Below, one piece after another: positions 1 through 6,446 of a stretch of 14,832 bases of DNA (position 1 is the stretch's first letter; each line of letters starts with the position of its first letter). A program made the translations under genes and the position numbers. The stretch comes from an uncultured Eubacteriales bacterium (GTDB lineage Bacteria > Bacillota > Clostridia > Christensenellales > Borkfalkiaceae). The stretch covers positions 1 through 14,832 of the forward strand of contig CABQND010000050.1 in NCBI GenBank assembly GCA_902465495.1. The letters are read 5' to 3'. Below the pieces are notes generated by a model. The model was not told the origin of the DNA. It was given only the letters and a program-made list of their open reading frames with translations, and made no database searches.

Positions 1-1
1 G

Positions 2-169
2 CAGGCGGTTTGGGTGTTCGGAATGGGCGTTCCCCTGTATTTCGGGATCGCCGCGCTGCGCGGCAAAGGCGTTTCCGCCTTCTGCGACAATTTCGGCGCG
101 CGCCGCCCCGACGCATCTTCCGCCCCCGCCCCTTCCCCCGCCGAAGCGCCGCACGGCGGAAAAAATTAG
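2..169 (+). CDS. C-terminal end of an unidentified membrane protein (5' end outside window)
   Basis: An open frame enters from the left edge and gives 55 residues before TAG. It starts with a hydrophobic stretch (VWVFGMGVPLYFGIAAL) that looks like the last transmembrane helix. A basic turn and a Pro/Ala/Ser-rich hydrophilic tail follow, ending HGGKN. The frame is supported by a rho-independent terminator 19 bases after the stop; the other two forward frames read through into the promoter of the next gene and have Arg/Pro-rich, non-protein-like composition. Too little is left to name a family; a multi-spanning transporter or flippase is possible but not shown. Confidence 0.6.
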   Translation, partial: QAVWVFGMGVPLYFGIAALRGKGVSAFCDNFGARRPDASSAPAPSPAEAPHGGKN

Positions 170-187
170 ATCCGCCCGTCAAAGAGC

Positions 188-215
188 AAAACCGCACGCA
201 CCGTGCGGTTTTTTT
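188..215 (+). terminator. Rho-independent terminator after the partial membrane protein gene
   Basis: A perfect stem with arms AAAACCGCAC (188-197) and GTGCGGTTTT (203-212), a 5-base loop and a run of seven T (209-215). It separates the partial gene from the regulator gene downstream. Confidence 0.85.
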
Positions 216-245
216 GCGCCTTTTTTTAAAACAATTCTGAAATTG

Positions 246-274
246 TTGACTTTTTCAGGCTTTTGCGCTACCAT
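246..274 (+). promoter_or_regulatory. Sigma-A promoter of the Crp/Fnr regulator gene
   Basis: -35 TTGACT (246-251) and -10 TACCAT (269-274) are separated by exactly 17 bases. The predicted transcript starts near 281, giving a leader of under 30 bases before the ATG at 308. This placement rules out the in-frame ATG at 263, which would lie inside the promoter. Confidence 0.65.
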
Positions 275-276
275 GT

Positions 277-292
277 TGTTGCAAATGCAACA
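277..292. promoter_or_regulatory. 16-bp dyad over the regulator gene's transcription start, possible autoregulatory operator
   Basis: TGTTGC (277-282), AAAT spacer, GCAACA (287-292): a perfect inverted repeat directly after the -10 box and abutting the AGGAGG ribosome binding site. The layout, two 6-bp half sites around 4 bases, resembles the size of Fnr-type sites (TTGAT-N4-ATCAA), although the half-site sequence differs. A repressor bound here would block initiation; the same repeat could also fold as a small hairpin next to the ribosome binding site. Confidence 0.45.
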
Positions 293-307
293 GGAGGCGA
301 GGCAAAA

Positions 308-985
308 ATGGATCAAGTGACGACTTCTTTGTTCGACGGGGTCTCTTCCGAAGAGTATGCAGCGATGATGACCTGCTTCAAAGCGAGCGTAAAATCGTAC
401 ACCAAGGGAGAAGAAGTACCCATGCCCAAAGGCCGCGTCGGAATCGTGCAGAGCGGAAGGATCACCCTGCTCAAAACGGATGTGAACGGCGTTCGCACCA
501 TCCTTGAACAACTCAAAGAGGGTGGGGTATTCGGTGACAGCATCGGTTTTGCGTGGGCAGAGGCAAATTTTTATCTGCTTGCAGAAGAAAATTGCGACGT
601 ACTCTACATCGATTACGAACACATCATCAAGCGCTGTCCGAACGCGTGTACCCATCATAGCACGGTCGTTTCCAACCTCGTACGGCTGATGAGCGAAAAG
701 ACGCAGGCCCTCTCCGAACACCTGGAAATCCTCAGCCGCCGCACCATCCGCGAAAAACTGCTCGCCTATTTTTCCCTGCTTGCCGCCAAAAACAAGAGCG
801 CGTATTTTACCCTGCCCTTCTCACAGACCAGCCTTGCCGATTACGTCTGTGTGGACCGCAGCGCCATGGTGCGCGAACTCAAACGCATGAGCGACGAAGG
901 CTTGATAGAAATCGAACGCAGACACGTAAAATTTCCGCTCATTCCCCCGGCAAAAGGTGCTAAAATCGCGCATACGTCCGAATGA
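308..985 (+). CDS. Crp/Fnr-family transcriptional regulator
   Basis: 225 residues, the usual length for the family. Residues ~8-115 form the cyclic-nucleotide-binding-like beta-barrel (GRVGIVQSGRITLL, then the EGGVFGDS turn). A dimerisation helix covers ~117-150 (SEKTQALSEHLEILSRRTIREKLLAYF). A Crp-type winged helix-turn-helix lies at ~173-207 (TSLADYVCVDRSAMVRELKRM, wing EGLIEIERR). The barrel lacks an obvious cAMP phosphate-binding Arg-Ser-Ala signature. There is no N-terminal cysteine cluster like that of Fnr, so the effector is unknown; C23, C96, C110 and C114 are scattered. The start at 308 is chosen because AGGAGG (292-297) lies 10 bases upstream and the promoter lies just before. It is monocistronic, ending at a shared terminator with the convergent gene. 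The dyad at its start suggests autoregulation (inference). Confidence 0.9.
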   Translation: MDQVTTSLFDGVSSEEYAAMMTCFKASVKSYTKGEEVPMPKGRVGIVQSGRITLLKTDVNGVRTILEQLKEGGVFGDSIGFAWAEANFYLLAEENCDVLYIDYEHIIKRCPNACTHHSTVVSNLVRLMSEKTQALSEHLEILSRRTIREKLLAYFSLLAAKNKSAYFTLPFSQTSLADYVCVDRSAMVRELKRMSDEGLIEIERRHVKFPLIPPAKGAKIAHTSE

Positions 986-1041
986 AAATGTGTACGATTT
1001 CTGTCATTCGACGCCAAATACGGAAATAAAATATATACAAA

Positions 1042-1088
1042 GCCGCCCCGCGGCGCAAATTTTTTGCACCGCGGGGCGGCCCTTTTTT
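1042..1088. terminator. Strong terminator between convergent genes
   Basis: A 12-bp perfect GC stem, GCCGCCCCGCGG (1042-1053) with CCGCGGGGCGGC (1069-1080), with an additional GCAAA/TTTGC pairing inside the loop. T-tract on the + strand at 1083-1088. The minus-strand side is followed by an AT-rich stretch (1027-1041), so it may also serve the convergent tcdA-like gene. Confidence 0.85.
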
Positions 1089-1093
1089 GTTCT

Positions 1094-1798
1094 TTACGAT
1101 CTTGCAAGGAGGTCCTTGACGATCTCTCCCGCAAGCAAAAGCCCTGCCGCCGAAGGCACGAAAGACAAACTGCCGATCATTCGTTCCCCCTCCGCCGCAA
1201 AATGCTTATCGGGCACGGCAGGTTTTTCCTCCGAATACACCGCTTTGACACCCGTAACACCCGCTTTTTTCAGCTCTCTGCGCATGATCTTTGCGAGCGG
1301 GCATTCGCGCGTCTTTTCTATATCCGCGACGCGAAACGCGCCGCCGTCAAACTTATTGCCCGCGCCCATGCACGAGATCACGGGCACCCCTCGTTCGCGC
1401 GCCGCGGCAATCAGCGCCGTTTTCGCCGCAATGCTGTCGATACAGTCCGCAACATAATCGAACTGCGAAAAATCAAAACGGTCTGCCGTGTCAGCACCGT
1501 AAAAGAGCGGAACCGCTCTCGCGTCGCATTCGGGATCGATGTCCGCCGCCCGCGCGCGCATCACTTCCGCCTTGTTCATGCCCAATGTCGAGTGAAGCGC
1601 AACGAGCTGACGGTTGAGATTGGATTCGGCAACAATGTCGCCGTCCACGAACGTCAGTCTGCCAATGCCCGCGCGTACGAGCGCCTCTGCCGTGTACGAG
1701 CCGACTCCGCCGACCCCGAACACCGCGACATGCGCATGCCGTATTTTTTTAAAATTCTCTTTTCCGATGAGTGCGATCTCCCGTATATACTGCGTCAT
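1094..1798 (-). CDS. tcdA: tRNA threonylcarbamoyladenosine dehydratase (TcdA/CsdL/YgdL, ThiF/E1-like)
   Basis: 234 residues. The family uses ATP to adenylate and dehydrate t6A at position 37 of ANN-decoding tRNAs, giving cyclic ct6A. Visible features: the Rossmann ATP-binding loop GVGGVGS (28-34) with VDGD (51-54), the E1-type NLNRQ motif (60-64), and ADCIDSI (117-123). Cys166 in RECPLAKIMRRELKK is at the position of the conserved cysteine of the family. The N-terminus (REIALIGKENFKKI) is typical of TcdA, not of MoeB or ThiF, and there are no CxxC zinc pairs or rhodanese domain. The start at 1798 is chosen for this typical N-terminus; the ribosome binding site (GGCGGAAAAG) is weak. In-frame extension upstream would run into the promoter region. 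Confidence 0.9.
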   Translation of the reverse strand: MTQYIREIALIGKENFKKIRHAHVAVFGVGGVGSYTAEALVRAGIGRLTFVDGDIVAESNLNRQLVALHSTLGMNKAEVMRARAADIDPECDARAVPLFYGADTADRFDFSQFDYVADCIDSIAAKTALIAAARERGVPVISCMGAGNKFDGGAFRVADIEKTRECPLAKIMRRELKKAGVTGVKAVYSEEKPAVPDKHFAAEGERMIGSLSFVPSAAGLLLAGEIVKDLLARS

Positions 1799-1831
1799 TG
1801 ATCTTTTCCGCCATACTCTTAATATGCTTTT

Positions 1832-1861
1832 ATTATATACCGATTCGCGCTTCTTCGGCAA
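1832..1861 (-). promoter_or_regulatory. Probable sigma-A promoter of tcdA
   Basis: Reading the minus strand: TTGCCG (1856-1861) and a perfect TATAAT (1832-1837), 18 bases apart, about 33 bases before the start codon. Confidence 0.5.
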
Positions 1862-1909
1862 GCAAAACAAAATATTTTTTCAATTTTTGCAAAAAATTTT
1901 CAAACACTA

Positions 1910-1938
1910 TTGAAATCGGAACATTTTTATATTATAAT
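1910..1938 (+). promoter_or_regulatory. Strong sigma-A promoter of the EF-G-like gene
   Basis: TTGAAA (1910-1915), 17 bases, TATAAT (1933-1938). The 50 bases upstream (about 1861-1909) are very A/T-rich with A- and T-tracts, as expected of an UP element. The leader is about 55 bases. Ribosome binding site AAGGGAG at 1985-1991, 8 bases from the ATG. Confidence 0.75.
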
Positions 1939-1999
1939 GGTATGGAAGCGGACTTTTTAACAAATTGAATCTTCGTCCGCAGATAAGGGAGTAAAATTT

Positions 2000-4069
2000 A
2001 TGAGCATCAAAGGCGCAGACATTCGAAACATAGCGGTCATCGGGCACAGCGGCGAGGGCAAAACTTCCGTTGTGGAAGCAATGCTTTTCAACGGGAAATC
2101 CACCGACCGTCTGGGCAAAGTGACCGACGGCACGACCGTCACCGACTACGACGATCAGGAGATCGCACGCAAAATGAGTATTTCGCTCGCTGTGGCGTAT
2201 ACCATGTGGGACGGCGTGAAACTCAATCTTTTAGACGTGCCCGGATTTTACGATTTCGAGGGCGAAGAAAACGAAGCCCTGCGCGCCGCAGGCGGCGCGC
2301 TGATCGTAACCGGTGCGACGGGTTCTGTCAGCGTCGGTGCGGAAAAGGCGATCGAAAAATGCCTGAAATATAAAAAACCCATGGTCATCTTTATCAACGG
2401 AGTGGATAAAGACAACGCCGACTACGCGGGAACGGTTGCCGCACTGAAAGAAAAATACGCAGGTAAGATCGCACCCATTCAGATCCCGCTCATGGAAGGA
2501 AACAAGATGATCGGCTACATCAACGCACTCAAAGAGACCTGCTACCACTTTGCCGACGAGGCGAAAAAAGAACCCGTGCCCATTCCCAAAGAACTCAGAA
2601 GCACCCTCGCGGAAATGCAGGCAAGCCTGATGGAAACAGCCGCCGAAAACGACGAGGCGCTCCTCGATAAATACTTCGGCGAAGGCGAACTGACCAAAGA
2701 CGAGATCATTCACGGCATCCGTAAAGGCATTTACAATGTAAACACTATCCCGGTCATGGCGGGCTCTGCCCTGCAAAACCGCGGCATTATCAACCTCATG
2801 GACGAGATCGTGAAATACATGCCCAGCGCCGAAGAACGCGGAGAGATCCTCGCGAACTCCGTGGCAAACGACGAACTTGTCAGCATTAACTGCGAAGAAG
2901 ACGGACCGTTTGCCGCACAGGTATTTAAGACAGTCGTCGACCCGTTCGTCGGAAAACTCAATATCATGAAAGTGTTCCGCGGCTGTCTCAAAGCCGGCAG
3001 CACCGTTTACAACGCGACCACCGAAAAAACCGAACGCATCAGTCAAATTTACCTGCTCAAAGGCAAAAAACAAGAAAGTGTTACCGAACTTTCGGCGGGC
3101 GATATCGGCGCCGTAAGCAAGCTTGCCGCCACCAATACGGGCGACACGCTCTGCGATGAATCCGCCAAAGTGAAAATTGACCCCATTCACTTCCCCCGCC
3201 CCGTTCTTTCCATGGCGATCTACGCCGAAAAGAAGGGCGACGAGGATAAGATCTTCCAAGGACTCAACAAACTCGCCGAAGAAGATTATTCATTCAGCGT
3301 TACCAAGAACAAAGAGACGGGCGAAACGCTTATTTCGGGTCAGGGCGAAACCCATCTCGACGTCATCAATAAAAAGCTCAAAGCCAAATTTAACGTTTCC
3401 GCACTGTTGAAAACGCCCAAGATCGCCTATCGCGAAACCATCCGCAAGACGGTGGAAGCGGAAGGCAAACACAAAAAACAATCGGGCGGACACGGACAGT
3501 ACGGACACTGCAAAGTGCGCTTTGAACCCTTTGACGGCGAATTTGAATTTGCCGAAGAGGTCGTCGGCGGTTCCGTACCCAAACAGTATATTCCCGCCGT
3601 GGAAAAGGGGCTCATCGAATGTTTGCCGAACGGCGTACTCGCCGGCTATCCCGTGACAGGACTTCGCGCCGTCCTTTACGACGGAAGTTATCACGACGTG
3701 GATTCCTCCGAAATGGCGTTTAAATTGGCTGCGGCGCTCGCGTTCAAGGAAGGCTTGAAAAACGCCAAACCCGTCCTTCTCGAACCCATTATGCGCCTGA
3801 AAATCGCAATCCCCGAAGCTTATCTCGGCGACATCATGGGCGACATGAACAAACGCCGCGGCAGGATCCTCGGCATCGATATGCTCGAAGGCCAGCAAAT
3901 CGTCAACGCGGAAGCCCCGCAAGCCGAGATCCAGAAATACGCTACCGATCTGCGCAGCATGACGCAGGGACGCGGCAAATTTATGTGCGAACTTGCCCGC
4001 TATGAAGAAGTTCCCGCCCCCGAAGCGGAAAAGATTATCAAAGCGCGCGCCGCCGAAAAAGAAAACTGA
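2000..4069 (+). CDS. Elongation factor G-like translational GTPase (EF-G2 type)
   Basis: 689 residues, full length for the EF-G-like family. G1 is GHSGEGKTS (15-23), G3 is DVPG (79-82) and a G5-like GSA occurs near 253. The run AMLFNGKSTDRLGKVTDGTTVTDYD is the signature of the EF-G-like group (LLFNAGAIDRLGRVEDGTT in relatives), not of canonical FusA (GHIDAGKTT). Domains II-V follow, with SGGHGQYGH opening domain IV and YHDVDSSEMAFKLAAALAFKEG in it; domain V carries GDIMGDMNKRRGRILG. The G4 motif reads NGVD (133-136), not NKxD, so the usual lysine is missing. The role of these paralogues is not settled; a specialised translation or ribosome-rescue function is possible, and nothing here resembles a Tet(M) resistance gene. 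It stands alone between its own promoter and a strong terminator. Confidence 0.9.
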   Translation: MSIKGADIRNIAVIGHSGEGKTSVVEAMLFNGKSTDRLGKVTDGTTVTDYDDQEIARKMSISLAVAYTMWDGVKLNLLDVPGFYDFEGEENEALRAAGGALIVTGATGSVSVGAEKAIEKCLKYKKPMVIFINGVDKDNADYAGTVAALKEKYAGKIAPIQIPLMEGNKMIGYINALKETCYHFADEAKKEPVPIPKELRSTLAEMQASLMETAAENDEALLDKYFGEGELTKDEIIHGIRKGIYNVNTIPVMAGSALQNRGIINLMDEIVKYMPSAEERGEILANSVANDELVSINCEEDGPFAAQVFKTVVDPFVGKLNIMKVFRGCLKAGSTVYNATTEKTERISQIYLLKGKKQESVTELSAGDIGAVSKLAATNTGDTLCDESAKVKIDPIHFPRPVLSMAIYAEKKGDEDKIFQGLNKLAEEDYSFSVTKNKETGETLISGQGETHLDVINKKLKAKFNVSALLKTPKIAYRETIRKTVEAEGKHKKQSGGHGQYGHCKVRFEPFDGEFEFAEEVVGGSVPKQYIPAVEKGLIECLPNGVLAGYPVTGLRAVLYDGSYHDVDSSEMAFKLAAALAFKEGLKNAKPVLLEPIMRLKIAIPEAYLGDIMGDMNKRRGRILGIDMLEGQQIVNAEAPQAEIQKYATDLRSMTQGRGKFMCELARYEEVPAPEAEKIIKARAAEKEN

Positions 4070-4090
4070 GACGGAAAACAAATGCTATGA

Positions 4091-4136
4091 AAAAACCGCC
4101 CATCGCCGCTATTGCGGCGATGGGCGGAAATTTTTT
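4091..4136 (+). terminator. Terminator of the EF-G-like gene
   Basis: A 14-bp perfect stem, CCGCCCATCGCCGC (4096-4109) and GCGGCGATGGGCGG (4114-4127), with loop TATT. Flanked by A5 upstream and T6 (4131-4136) downstream, so it can work in both directions. Confidence 0.9.
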
Positions 4137-4181
4137 GTCTGAACTTTTATTTTCGGGCTATGCTGACCGCAAAATAAATTT

Positions 4182-4211
4182 CGGCGCCCGCTTTTGCGGG
4201 CGCCGCGTTTT
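4182..4211 (-). terminator. Terminator of bofA
   Basis: A 10-bp perfect stem, CGGCGCCCGC (4182-4191) and GCGGGCGCCG (4196-4205), loop TTTT. On the minus strand it is followed by AAATTTATTTT; on the plus strand by CGTTTTT, so it may act in both directions. Confidence 0.7.
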
Positions 4212-4215
4212 TACC

Positions 4216-4473
4216 TTACAGAAAAAAGCTGATGATCAGGGCGATCGCCGCGCCGGGAATACCGAAAAGACCGGACAACAACCCCGTCCACCACACGATC
4301 GGGATCTCTACGCCGGGGATCAGATTCAGTAAAAAGATAATGGCGATACCGATCGCCGCGTTGATCGCAAATTTTAAAATCGTCTTAAAGCTGAATTTTA
4401 AAAGTTTTAAAACGAGCATCAAAACGAGCACGGCTACGATCGCGATCAGAATATATTGCAAAATTTCGGGCAT
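4216..4473 (-). CDS. bofA: BofA-family protein (regulator of pro-sigma-K processing)
   Basis: 85 residues, almost entirely hydrophobic. TM segments lie at about 5-23 (YILIAIVAVLVLMLVLKLL) and 28-47, with a hydrophobic C-terminus. The tail LNLIPGVEIPIVWWTGLLSGLFGIPGAAIALII is the family signature (the GxxIPxNxxT...GxxGxPGxxLL pattern of BofA). In Bacillus subtilis BofA sits with SpoIVFA in the mother-cell membrane around the forespore and holds the protease SpoIVFB inactive until the sigma-K checkpoint. Clostridial BofA homologues often occur without SpoIVFA/B, so the partner here is unknown. The start at 4473 is fixed by GGAGG (4484-4488), 10 bases upstream; the longer frame would begin inside the leader. 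A sigma-E-like promoter may lie upstream. Confidence 0.85.
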   Translation of the reverse strand: MPEILQYILIAIVAVLVLMLVLKLLKFSFKTILKFAINAAIGIAIIFLLNLIPGVEIPIVWWTGLLSGLFGIPGAAIALIISFFL

Positions 4474-4498
4474 GGTTACCTTTCCTCCGTTTTTTCTC

Positions 4499-4527
4499 AG
4501 TATGCACGATGGCAAGGCAATTTATTC
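4499..4527 (-). promoter_or_regulatory. Possible sigma-E-type promoter of bofA
   Basis: On the minus strand GAATAAA (4521-4527) and CATACTGA (-10, from 4504 down) resemble the sigma-E elements (ATA-centred -35; CATACA-T -10). The ATA and CATACT are 18 bases apart. The -10 departs from consensus at two positions. I see no sigma-A promoter in this leader. B. subtilis bofA is a sigma-E gene, which fits. Confidence 0.3.
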
Positions 4528-4565
4528 TCTTCAACAAACTGTCTATCCAAATTTGACTTATCCAT

Positions 4566-4602
4566 GTAAAACGCGCGCCTGTCCGATAAACAGGCGCGCG
4601 TT
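4566..4602 (-). terminator. Terminator of the GT80-like lipoprotein gene
   Basis: A 13-bp perfect stem, AACGCGCGCCTGT (4570-4582) and ACAGGCGCGCGTT (4590-4602), loop of 7. On the minus strand it ends in GTTTTACAT. It lies 15 bases past the stop codon. Confidence 0.8.
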
Positions 4603-4616
4603 ATTTCTTGCAGGCG

Positions 4617-6266
4617 TCAGCCTTTGATGGCGACGTCGCCGAGATATACCGTGTTGTCAAAAATACCGTCTTCCATCATCGCCGCAGCCGTTTCGTTTGC
4701 CGCAACCACCGACTCCTTGTTAAAGAAGCAGATCGTCTGGCCTTTCTGCGAAGAATAGAAGGAAGAGCCGAAATACCCGCAAATGTACACGTCATCGTAG
4801 AAGAACATGAAAAGCTCTACCGGGATCTGCGCCGGCGTGATGTCGATCACGCCATCCTCTTCAAAGAGATCCGCACGGCCGTCCTCAAACGCCGTGATCG
4901 GATACGAAGGATGTGCTTTATAGAAAATATCGTAGGTATCGCCGTACGTCTTTTGCAGATAGTCATAATATTCAAGGAAGGTGTACGGCTGTGTATCTGT
5001 GACCGCCTCACCCGCTACGCTCGTGCCCAAAATCAAAAGATTGGGCTTTTCGCTCGCACCGAAAATATCATTATAGCTGTGCTCCGTGCCGTCTTCGTCC
5101 ACCCAGCGCGTCTGATACAAGAACTCAAACGCGCGGAACCCTTCCGTATCCTCACGTAAAACGGAGAGCATGGTGTTGAGTGCAACTGCCGTAAGATGTT
5201 CTTCGGCAAGCGCTTTCAATGCCGAATCGTCGTTAAATACGCCCTCCACACTGTTTACTACATAATTGATATTATCTTCTTCGCAAGTAAGTATAAATGC
5301 CCACGCGGTATTGTAAAAATTAAATGCGTTTTCGCCAAACTTCTCTTGATATACGGCACTGTTTTCGGCAACGTATCCGTTTGCAAGCGCATAGCGCGCG
5401 GCATCGTCTTCTTCATTGTAGATGTCAAATTCAAGGTCGTGCACTTCACCTTGGAATTTTTCGAACATCGTCTGTCCTTCAATACCGTTCAGCATTGTAT
5501 ATGTTCCGCTACCGTCAGGCCAGATCGTCGCTTCATATTTCTCTGCCGGAATACAATTGTACCACGCCAGATAGGTCAGGCACAGGCTGAAATTGTCCTG
5601 CACATGGAACGAAAACGTCGATGTGCTGTCCATCGCGTACAGTTCCCCGACAAATTCTGCCGCCGTCTTGTATTCTACCCATGCGTCTGTATATGCGCCG
5701 GGGATCGCATACATATTTTCGGGAAGTTCGTTCCAGTTAAACGTCTGCTGACGCCCCAGGTAGATATATGTGGGAACGACGCAGGCACCGTTCTCATCCA
5801 AGCCCGATTCCCCTTCCAGGAACGAAAGATTTTCGCTTTGGTCTGAAAATACGGTGGACGTGAACATCGTTACGGGCAGTGTCGCCGTGAAATAGGCGAT
5901 GCGGTAACTGCTCGCCCAAACTTTCGCTTCTGCCTGCACCAATGTCTGCTCGCCCTTTTCAAGTTTCACCGTAAACATGCCGTGGTGCGGCGCCTCAAAG
6001 GTCACTTCCTCTGCCGCGTCTTTGCTCTCGACCAGTTCATCGCCGTAATAGAGGGATACTTTTGCCCCCGAAAGGCTCTCACCCGTTTTTACGTCACAAT
6101 GGACGGATACAGTCATATCGTCCTTTGCCGTATTTGCATTGACTGCCCAATCCAACTTGCCGTCTCCGCCGCCGTTCGAATTGTCATCGGTCTTCCCGCA
6201 TGCCACCAATCCGCAAACCAACGCCAGAACACAGGCCAGCAGGATGCATAAAAATGATTTTTTCAT
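4617..6266 (-). CDS. Surface lipoprotein with Ig-like domain and GT80 sialyltransferase-like region
   Basis: 549 residues from the ATG at 6266. A lipoprotein signal (MKKSFLCILLACVLALVCGLVAC) ends at lipobox LVAC with Cys23 lipidated, followed by an Asp/Gly/Asn linker. Residues ~48-117 look like an Ig-type beta-sandwich (DDMTVSVHCDVKTGE...FTVKLEKGEQ). The rest resembles GT-B sialyltransferases of family GT80 (Pasteurella PmST1, Photobacterium enzymes). WPDGSGTY (249-256) matches their DDGS-EY motif. DIFYKAHP (446-453) matches the DLFFKGHP region. IPVELFMF supplies Glu484 and YFGSSFYSS supplies Ser501-Ser502; the Glu-to-SerSer spacing of 17 equals that recalled for PmST1 E338/S355/S356. The upstream LLILGTSVAGEAVTDTQPY fits their FTGTTTW segment. 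The comparison is from memory, not a search. The first acidic residue of D-D-G is Pro. The start is set by AAGGAG at 6276-6281; an upstream in-frame ATG (6284) overlaps that site. Monocistronic; no sialic acid genes nearby. Confidence 0.6.
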   Translation of the reverse strand: MKKSFLCILLACVLALVCGLVACGKTDDNSNGGGDGKLDWAVNANTAKDDMTVSVHCDVKTGESLSGAKVSLYYGDELVESKDAAEEVTFEAPHHGMFTVKLEKGEQTLVQAEAKVWASSYRIAYFTATLPVTMFTSTVFSDQSENLSFLEGESGLDENGACVVPTYIYLGRQQTFNWNELPENMYAIPGAYTDAWVEYKTAAEFVGELYAMDSTSTFSFHVQDNFSLCLTYLAWYNCIPAEKYEATIWPDGSGTYTMLNGIEGQTMFEKFQGEVHDLEFDIYNEEDDAARYALANGYVAENSAVYQEKFGENAFNFYNTAWAFILTCEEDNINYVVNSVEGVFNDDSALKALAEEHLTAVALNTMLSVLREDTEGFRAFEFLYQTRWVDEDGTEHSYNDIFGASEKPNLLILGTSVAGEAVTDTQPYTFLEYYDYLQKTYGDTYDIFYKAHPSYPITAFEDGRADLFEEDGVIDITPAQIPVELFMFFYDDVYICGYFGSSFYSSQKGQTICFFNKESVVAANETAAAMMEDGIFDNTVYLGDVAIKG

Positions 6267-6299
6267 CAACCCTTTCTCCTTCATGTTTCATTTGGGACC

Positions 6300-6328
6300 A
6301 ATATACTACATTTTTTTTGCCTTGTCAA
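6300..6328 (-). promoter_or_regulatory. Near-consensus sigma-A promoter of the GT80-like lipoprotein gene
   Basis: On the minus strand a perfect TTGACA (6323-6328), 17 bases including an A8 run, and TATATT (6300-6305). The leader is about 28 bases. This suggests strong vegetative expression. Confidence 0.85.
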
Positions 6329-6392
6329 GAATTCGTCCGCGCATTTTGCAGGCTTTCCTCCCTTCGCCCACCTGTTATTCACCCGAATACGC

Positions 6393-6426
6393 AAAAAGCG
6401 GCGAGCCGTTCGGCTCGCCGCTTTTT
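6393..6426 (-). terminator. Terminator of the rex-adhE-phosphotransferase operon
   Basis: Stem AAAAAGCGGCGAGCC (6393-6407) with GGCTCGCCGCTTTTT (6412-6426), loop GTTC. The minus-strand copy ends in five T; the plus-strand T-tract is longer (6422-6428), so it blocks transcription both ways. Confidence 0.85.
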
Positions 6427-6446
6427 TTCTGTTTAGCAAACAGTTT

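Noticed and set aside
179..721. 180-residue minus-strand frame over the terminator and the Crp/Fnr gene
   Set aside because: Overlaps a terminator, a promoter and a well-supported gene on the other strand.
2231..3259. 342-residue frame opposite the EF-G-like gene, with another of 263 residues at 3290-4081
   Set aside because: Both mirror codon bias of the real gene; composition is Phe/Gly/His-rich and no start signals are present.
2000..4069. Canonical EF-G (FusA) or Tet(M)-type ribosomal protection gene
   Set aside because: G1 is GHSGEGKTS, not GHIDAGKTT, and the LFNGKSTDRLGKVTDGTT run is typical of EF-G-like paralogues. There is no neighbouring rpsL/rpsG/tuf and no Tet leader.
4617..6266. 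Reading the lipoprotein as an ABC-transporter substrate-binding protein
   Set aside because: No permease or ATPase genes nearby, an Ig-like domain after the lipobox, and the KAHP / Glu / Ser-Ser pattern fits GT80 much better than any binding-protein fold.
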